Assembly: GCA_001920085.1 (NCBI GenBank)
Contig: MNJC01000042.1
Location: 1-9,404, forward strand
Source: Actinobacteria bacterium 13_1_20CM_4_69_9
GTDB taxonomy: Bacteria; Actinomycetota; Thermoleophilia; Gaiellales; Gaiellaceae
Direction of reading: 5' to 3'
Length of the DNA: 9,404 nt
Shown here in pieces: positions 6,395 to 9,404 of this stretch; within the stretch, counting starts at the first letter, position 1, and each line of letters begins with the position of its first letter. The position numbers were made by a program, and so were the translations under genes. The notes beneath the pieces were generated by a model. The model saw only the letters and a program-made list of their open reading frames with translations, searched no databases and was not told where the DNA came from.

Positions 6395-6396
6395 CT
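6391..6396 (+). promoter_or_regulatory. -10-like element for leaderless transcription of the propeller/moaX operon
   Basis: TATGCT matches the TAnnnT pattern of a sigma-70 -10 element. It is followed by exactly 6 nt (CGCCGC) and then the ATG at 6403, placing the expected transcription start at the start codon. No Shine-Dalgarno sequence precedes the ATG, in line with a leaderless mRNA. A -35 box at the usual distance (about 6368-6373, GTCGGT) is poor. The element shares bases 6391-6394 with the minus-strand -10. Confidence 0.5.
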
Positions 6397-6402
6397 CGCC
6401 GC

Positions 6403-7539
6403 ATGCGTGCGCTCGCGCTCGCGCTGACGGTCGCAGTCCTGGCCGTTCCGGCGGCCGCCGCCCGTGGGCCTGCTTCCAAGATCGCCTACGTCCACGGCCG
6501 CGCCGCACAGGTGATCTACGTCGACAGCGCGCTGCGCCAGCCGATCGTCCTGCCGCACACCGGCGTCCCGCACTGGAGCGGCGACGGCCGCCTCGTCTCC
6601 TTCGGCGGCTACATCGTCGCCGGCCGCGTCGACCTGCCGACAGCCGACCTGAGCTGGGCGCCCACGGGGGAGCGCGCGGCGTACGTCACGAAGGACGGCG
6701 GCGTGGGCATCTGGACGCCGCGTGGGCGGCGTGCCGTCCTGCCCGGCGGCTGGGGTGCGTCCGCGGTCGCGTCGAGCGCCGACGGCGCGCTCGCGATCGG
6801 GCGGGCGGTCTGCAAGGGGGCGTGCGGGCTCCCGGCGCACACGGAGGTGTGGGTCTGGCGCAACGGGTCCTTGCGGCTCATCGCTCGGACGGACGGCGGT
6901 CGACCGGTCCCGTTCGCATGGCACAACGGCCACGTGCTGTGGTGGGACTGGCCCAACTCCGCCTCGATCGCCGCTGACGGCGTCGCGCTCTACGAGGACG
7001 AGAAGCGGATCGCCGCAGGCCTCATGTTCCCCGACTACGTCGCGGTCTGCGGACGCCATCTCGCCGTCACGGCCGGAGGCGACCGCTTCACGACCTCCGG
7101 CAAGCGCATCCTCTTCGACGGCCGAGACGTCTCGCGCGATCGCGCGCGCTCGTGGGTCGCACCGACGTGCACCGCCGGAGGGAGGCTCGTCGCCGCGGCC
7201 GGCCGCAACTGGGAGGAGCCGCGCTTCGGCAGCGAGCACCGCGCGCTCTGGCAGCTGCTGCCGGCACGGCGCCGGCTGACACATCCTCCCGCCGGGTGGA
7301 CGGACGAGTACCCGCACGTGCTGCCGAACGGCGACGTCCTGTTCGTGCGCACGCAGCAGATCCCGTTCCGCCGGAACGGCCAATGGTGGACGACGACGCG
7401 CGGGCGGCTCGAGCTGCTGCGCGGAGCGTCACTCCGCCGGCTGCATGAGCTGACGATCACCGGACCGGACATCGGCAGCGACTTCGTCAACTACTACGGC
7501 CACTACGACTGGCCCTCGCGACTGGCGTTCGCCCCGTGA
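6403..7539 (+). CDS. Secreted beta-propeller-like protein of unknown function
   Basis: A 378-residue protein with a clear Sec signal peptide: MRALALALTVAVLAVPAAAA, with likely cleavage after the AAA near residue 19-20. The mature part is rich in short beta-strand motifs recalling TolB/WD40-like propeller blades, such as HWSGDGRLVSFGG, LSWAPTGERAAYV, ASSADGALAIG, FAWHNGHVLWW and HVLPNGDVLFV, spaced roughly 40-60 residues apart. The repeats are too diverged to name the family securely. Four cysteines (CKGAC, AVCGRH, PTCTAGG) may form disulfides, consistent with export. No catalytic motif is recognised. The start is the ATG at 6403, six bases after a -10-like hexamer. It is the first gene of the plus-strand run, and its TGA overlaps the GTG of the moaD-moaE fusion as GTGA (7536-7539). 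A binding or scaffold role outside the membrane is only a guess. Confidence 0.78.
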   Translation: MRALALALTVAVLAVPAAAARGPASKIAYVHGRAAQVIYVDSALRQPIVLPHTGVPHWSGDGRLVSFGGYIVAGRVDLPTADLSWAPTGERAAYVTKDGGVGIWTPRGRRAVLPGGWGASAVASSADGALAIGRAVCKGACGLPAHTEVWVWRNGSLRLIARTDGGRPVPFAWHNGHVLWWDWPNSASIAADGVALYEDEKRIAAGLMFPDYVAVCGRHLAVTAGGDRFTTSGKRILFDGRDVSRDRARSWVAPTCTAGGRLVAAAGRNWEEPRFGSEHRALWQLLPARRRLTHPPAGWTDEYPHVLPNGDVLFVRTQQIPFRRNGQWWTTTRGRLELLRGASLRRLHELTITGPDIGSDFVNYYGHYDWPSRLAFAP

Positions 7540-8168
7540 AGGTGACCGTGCGGCTCTTCGCCGGCCTGCGCGAGCGTGCCGGCTGGAGCGAGCGCGAGCT
7601 CGACGGCATCAGCCGCGTGGGCGACGTGTGGCCTGCGCTCGGGCTCGGCCCCGAACCGGGCGGGCTGCTCTACGCGGTGAACAAGGAGTACGCCCAGCCC
7701 GAGCGAGAGCTGGCCGAAGGCGACGAGGTGGCGGTCATCCCGCCCGTTTCGGGCGGCTCCTTCCGCCTCAGCGCGGAGCAGCTCTCGCTCGACGCGGTCG
7801 TCGACGAGGTGCGCTCCGAGCGCGCGGGCGCGATTGCGACGTTCGTCGGGACGACGCGCGTCGACTCACGGGGCCGGGTGGTCGAGCACCTCGACTACGA
7901 GGCGTACGAGGGGATGGCTGAGAACGTCATGGCCGAGATCGCGGCCGCGCTCAAACAGCGCTACGACATCTGCGAGATCGCAATCCACCATCGGACCGGC
8001 CGCGTCGAGATCGGCGACGCGTCCGTCGTGATCGCGGTGTCGGCCCCGCACCGCCAGGATGCGCTCGCGGCCTGCAGGGACGCGATCGACACGCTGAAGG
8101 AGCAGGTGCCGCTCTGGAAGAAGGAGGTCTACGAAGGCGGCGAGGAATGGATCGGAAGGGGCAGCTAG
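7536..8168 (+). CDS. moaX: MoaD-MoaE fusion, molybdopterin synthase (MoaX-type)
   Basis: A 210-residue fusion of both molybdopterin synthase subunits, which together put two sulfurs onto cyclic pyranopterin monophosphate in cytoplasmic molybdenum cofactor synthesis. Residues 1-74 are MoaD, a ubiquitin-like sulfur carrier: VTVRLFAGLRERAG (3-16), LYAVNKEYAQPERELAEGDE (45-64) and VIPPVSGG (67-74), with the tail Gly-Gly at 73-74. Residues 75-210 are MoaE: ATFVGTTR (101-108), HHRTGRVEIGD (151-161), HR (172-173) and VPLWKKE (191-197), where K195 matches the active-site lysine of MoaE. The Gly-Gly must have a free end to carry a thiocarboxylate, yet here it is internal and followed directly by S75. 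The fused MoaX of Mycobacterium tuberculosis is reported to be cleaved after its glycine to become active, and the same is expected here. It starts with GTG overlapping the upstream stop by 4 nt. No other moa gene lies in the window. Confidence 0.93.
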   Translation: MKVTVRLFAGLRERAGWSERELDGISRVGDVWPALGLGPEPGGLLYAVNKEYAQPERELAEGDEVAVIPPVSGGSFRLSAEQLSLDAVVDEVRSERAGAIATFVGTTRVDSRGRVVEHLDYEAYEGMAENVMAEIAAALKQRYDICEIAIHHRTGRVEIGDASVVIAVSAPHRQDALAACRDAIDTLKEQVPLWKKEVYEGGEEWIGRGS

Positions 8169-8173
8169 GCACA

Positions 8174-8887
8174 ATGGCCGAGATGGAGCGCGAGTACGAC
8201 CCGATTCATCCCCGAGGCGGGACGGACTGGCGCGCCCTCCTCCGCAAGATCTGGGCGCCGATCGGAGCCGCGATCCTCCTGATCGCGAAGTTCAGCTTCG
8301 CCGCCCTCAAGTTCTTCAGCATCTTCATCGCCGTCGCGGGCTACGCGCTCATCTGGGGCTGGCGGTTTGCGATCGGCTTCGTGCTGCTGATCCTCGTGCA
8401 CGAGCTCGGGCACTTCTTCGAGGCACGGCGGCAAGGCCTGCACGCGAGCTGGCCTACGTTCATCCCGTTCCTCGGCGCGTACGTGATGATCAAGGACGCG
8501 CCGCTCAACCCGTGGCGCAACGCCCTCGTGTCGCTCGCCGGTCCGGCCTACGGCAGCGTCGGCGCAGCGGCCTGCTGGGCGATCGGCGAGGCGACGAACT
8601 CGGACCTGTTCCGCGCGCTCGCCTACGCCGGCTTCCTGATCAACCTGATCAACCTGGCCCCGATCGGGATCCTCGACGGCGGGTCGATCTGGCGGTCGAT
8701 CCAGCTCGCGCGGCGGTCGGTCGAGGCGCCGCCCGGCCAGCAGTTCGCCATGGGGAGCACGTACCCGATCGCGCTTCCGGGCGGCGGGCCGTCGCGCGCC
8801 GTGCAGATCGGCGTGCTGTACGGGCTGCTTGCAACCCTGCTCGTCCTCGGGATGTTCGCCACGCACGTCACGCAGCACCGGCTGTGA
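8174..8887 (+). CDS. M50 family (site-2 protease-type) membrane metalloprotease
   Basis: A 237-residue polytopic membrane protein (ATG 8174 as residue 1). The zinc motif HELGH is at 76-80 inside a membrane segment (65-85), and the second active-site motif NLAPIGILDGG at 160-170 supplies the third ligand, D168. Further hydrophobic segments lie at about 27-38, 45-63, 115-138, 148-165 and 205-228. Proteins of this family cut substrate proteins within the membrane, often releasing anti-sigma factors or signal-peptide remnants; no PDZ domain is present and the substrate is unknown. The loop WPTFIPFLGAYVMIKDAP (93-110) with NPWRNALVSLAGP resembles other short actinobacterial M50 members. An in-frame ATG at 8147, inside moaX, is an alternative start with GGCGG six bases upstream; ATG 8174 has GGAAGGGG at 8154-8161, a little far away. 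It lies 5 nt after moaX and overlaps the next gene by one base. Confidence 0.88.
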   Translation: MAEMEREYDPIHPRGGTDWRALLRKIWAPIGAAILLIAKFSFAALKFFSIFIAVAGYALIWGWRFAIGFVLLILVHELGHFFEARRQGLHASWPTFIPFLGAYVMIKDAPLNPWRNALVSLAGPAYGSVGAAACWAIGEATNSDLFRALAYAGFLINLINLAPIGILDGGSIWRSIQLARRSVEAPPGQQFAMGSTYPIALPGGGPSRAVQIGVLYGLLATLLVLGMFATHVTQHRL

Positions 8888-9404
8888 TGGAAGACCGGCG
8901 GATCCTCTCGTCCGACGAGCGTGCGGCGGACCTCGAGCGGCACGTCGCGACGATCGCGCAGGAGTTTCGCGAGGGATTCGAGGCGGTCGACAAGATCGAC
9001 CGGCCCGCCGTCACGATCTTCGGCTCCGCGCGCGTGCTCGAGGACGACCCTGCTTACGTCAACGCGCGGAAGGTCGCGGCCCGGTTCGCGGAGGCAGGCT
9101 GGGCGGTGGTCACCGGCGGCGGCCCCGGCGTCATGGAGGCGGCGAATCGCGGTGCGCAGGAAGCCGGCGGCCTTTCGGTCGGCTTCAACATCGAGCTGCC
9201 GCACGAGCAGCGCGGAAACCGGTACGTCGACCTGTCGATGACGTTCCGCCACTTCTACGCGCGCAAGACGATGTTCGTGAAAGCGGCGGAGGGGTTCGTG
9301 GTCTTCCCCGGCGGCTTCGGCACCGCGGACGAGCTCTTCGAGTCCCTGACGCTCATCCAGACGGGGAAGGTCCTCCACTTTCCGGTCGTCCTGTTCGACT
9401 CGGA
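8887..9404 (+). CDS. LOG-family protein (TIGR00730-like nucleotide-binding), C-terminus beyond window
   Basis: From ATG 8887 the frame stays open to the window edge (172 codons plus two bases). The stop of the protease and this start share one base (TGATG, 8885-8889), implying coupled translation. The Rossmann-like fold is plain: VTIFGSAR (42-49), VVTGGGPGVMEAANRGA (74-90), TFRHFYARKTMFV (119-131) and the family signature PGGFGTADELFE (141-152). In characterised LOG proteins the PGGxGTxxE motif and the Arg/Lys pair (here R126, K127) form the site that hydrolyses cytokinin riboside 5'-monophosphate or similar nucleotides to free the base. Older annotations call such proteins lysine decarboxylases, which is misleading. 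The N-terminal extension of about 40 residues, with a helix around 12-35, marks the longer bacterial subgroup. The actual nucleotide substrate here is unknown. Confidence 0.9.
   Translation, partial: MEDRRILSSDERAADLERHVATIAQEFREGFEAVDKIDRPAVTIFGSARVLEDDPAYVNARKVAARFAEAGWAVVTGGGPGVMEAANRGAQEAGGLSVGFNIELPHEQRGNRYVDLSMTFRHFYARKTMFVKAAEGFVVFPGGFGTADELFESLTLIQTGKVLHFPVVLFDS

Noticed and set aside
1..9404. CRISPR array, tRNA/rRNA, insertion sequence, phage or att site
   Set aside because: Looked for on both strands by eye; no regularly spaced repeats, cloverleaf, transposase or integrase sequence was seen.

Overview
The window looks like chromosomal DNA from a high-GC actinomycete-like bacterium. 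The G+C content is well above 60% by eye and the genes are very tightly packed, with 1-4 nt stop/start overlaps, GTG/TTG starts and promoters that look leaderless. The gene set (a fused MoaD-MoaE, a catalytic-subunit-only methylmalonyl-CoA mutase, a three-gene ABC-2 exporter of the COG4586/4587/3694 type) would fit a deep-branching actinobacterium such as Thermoleophilia (Gaiellales/Solirubrobacterales). That placement is inference, not proof. I see no mobile element, phage gene, CRISPR array, rRNA or tRNA.

Layout. (1) 1-538, minus: N-terminal part of a GT4-type glycosyltransferase, cut by the window edge. (2) 539-558: a 20-bp divergent gap. (3) 559-3163, plus: a complete ABC-2 export system (ATPase, permease, permease) with overlapping stop/start codons. 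(4) 3210-4337, plus: a GH29 (alpha-L-fucosidase-type) hydrolase with two N-terminal membrane segments. (5) 4338-4543: a convergent intergenic region with a GC-rich hairpin at 4487-4520, a likely terminator. (6) 6382-4544, minus: a methylmalonyl-CoA mutase large subunit broken by an internal deletion plus frameshift at about 5448, then an overlapping VOC (glyoxalase-fold) gene. (7) 6383-6402: a 20-bp divergent gap where both strands carry a -10-like hexamer exactly 6 nt from the start codon. (8) 6403-9404, plus: a tightly coupled run of a secreted propeller-like protein, a MoaD-MoaE fusion (molybdopterin synthase), an M50/site-2-protease-type membrane metalloprotease and a LOG-family protein that runs off the edge.

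How the genes may work together. The glycosyltransferase, exporter and surface-anchored GH29 enzyme may form a cell-surface glycan neighbourhood, but only the exporter trio is firmly linked. The mutase and VOC genes form one translationally coupled unit in acyl-CoA metabolism. The mutase still carries the Tyr/Arg pair that marks methylmalonyl-CoA specificity, but lacks about 44 conserved residues. The last four genes are co-oriented with overlaps or a few bases between them and look like one transcription unit, although their functions are not obviously related.

I found no clearly new multi-gene system. The points most worth a second look are the mutase deletion, the overlapping bidirectional -10 element, the internal Gly-Gly of the MoaD-MoaE fusion and the membrane-hairpin GH29 enzyme.
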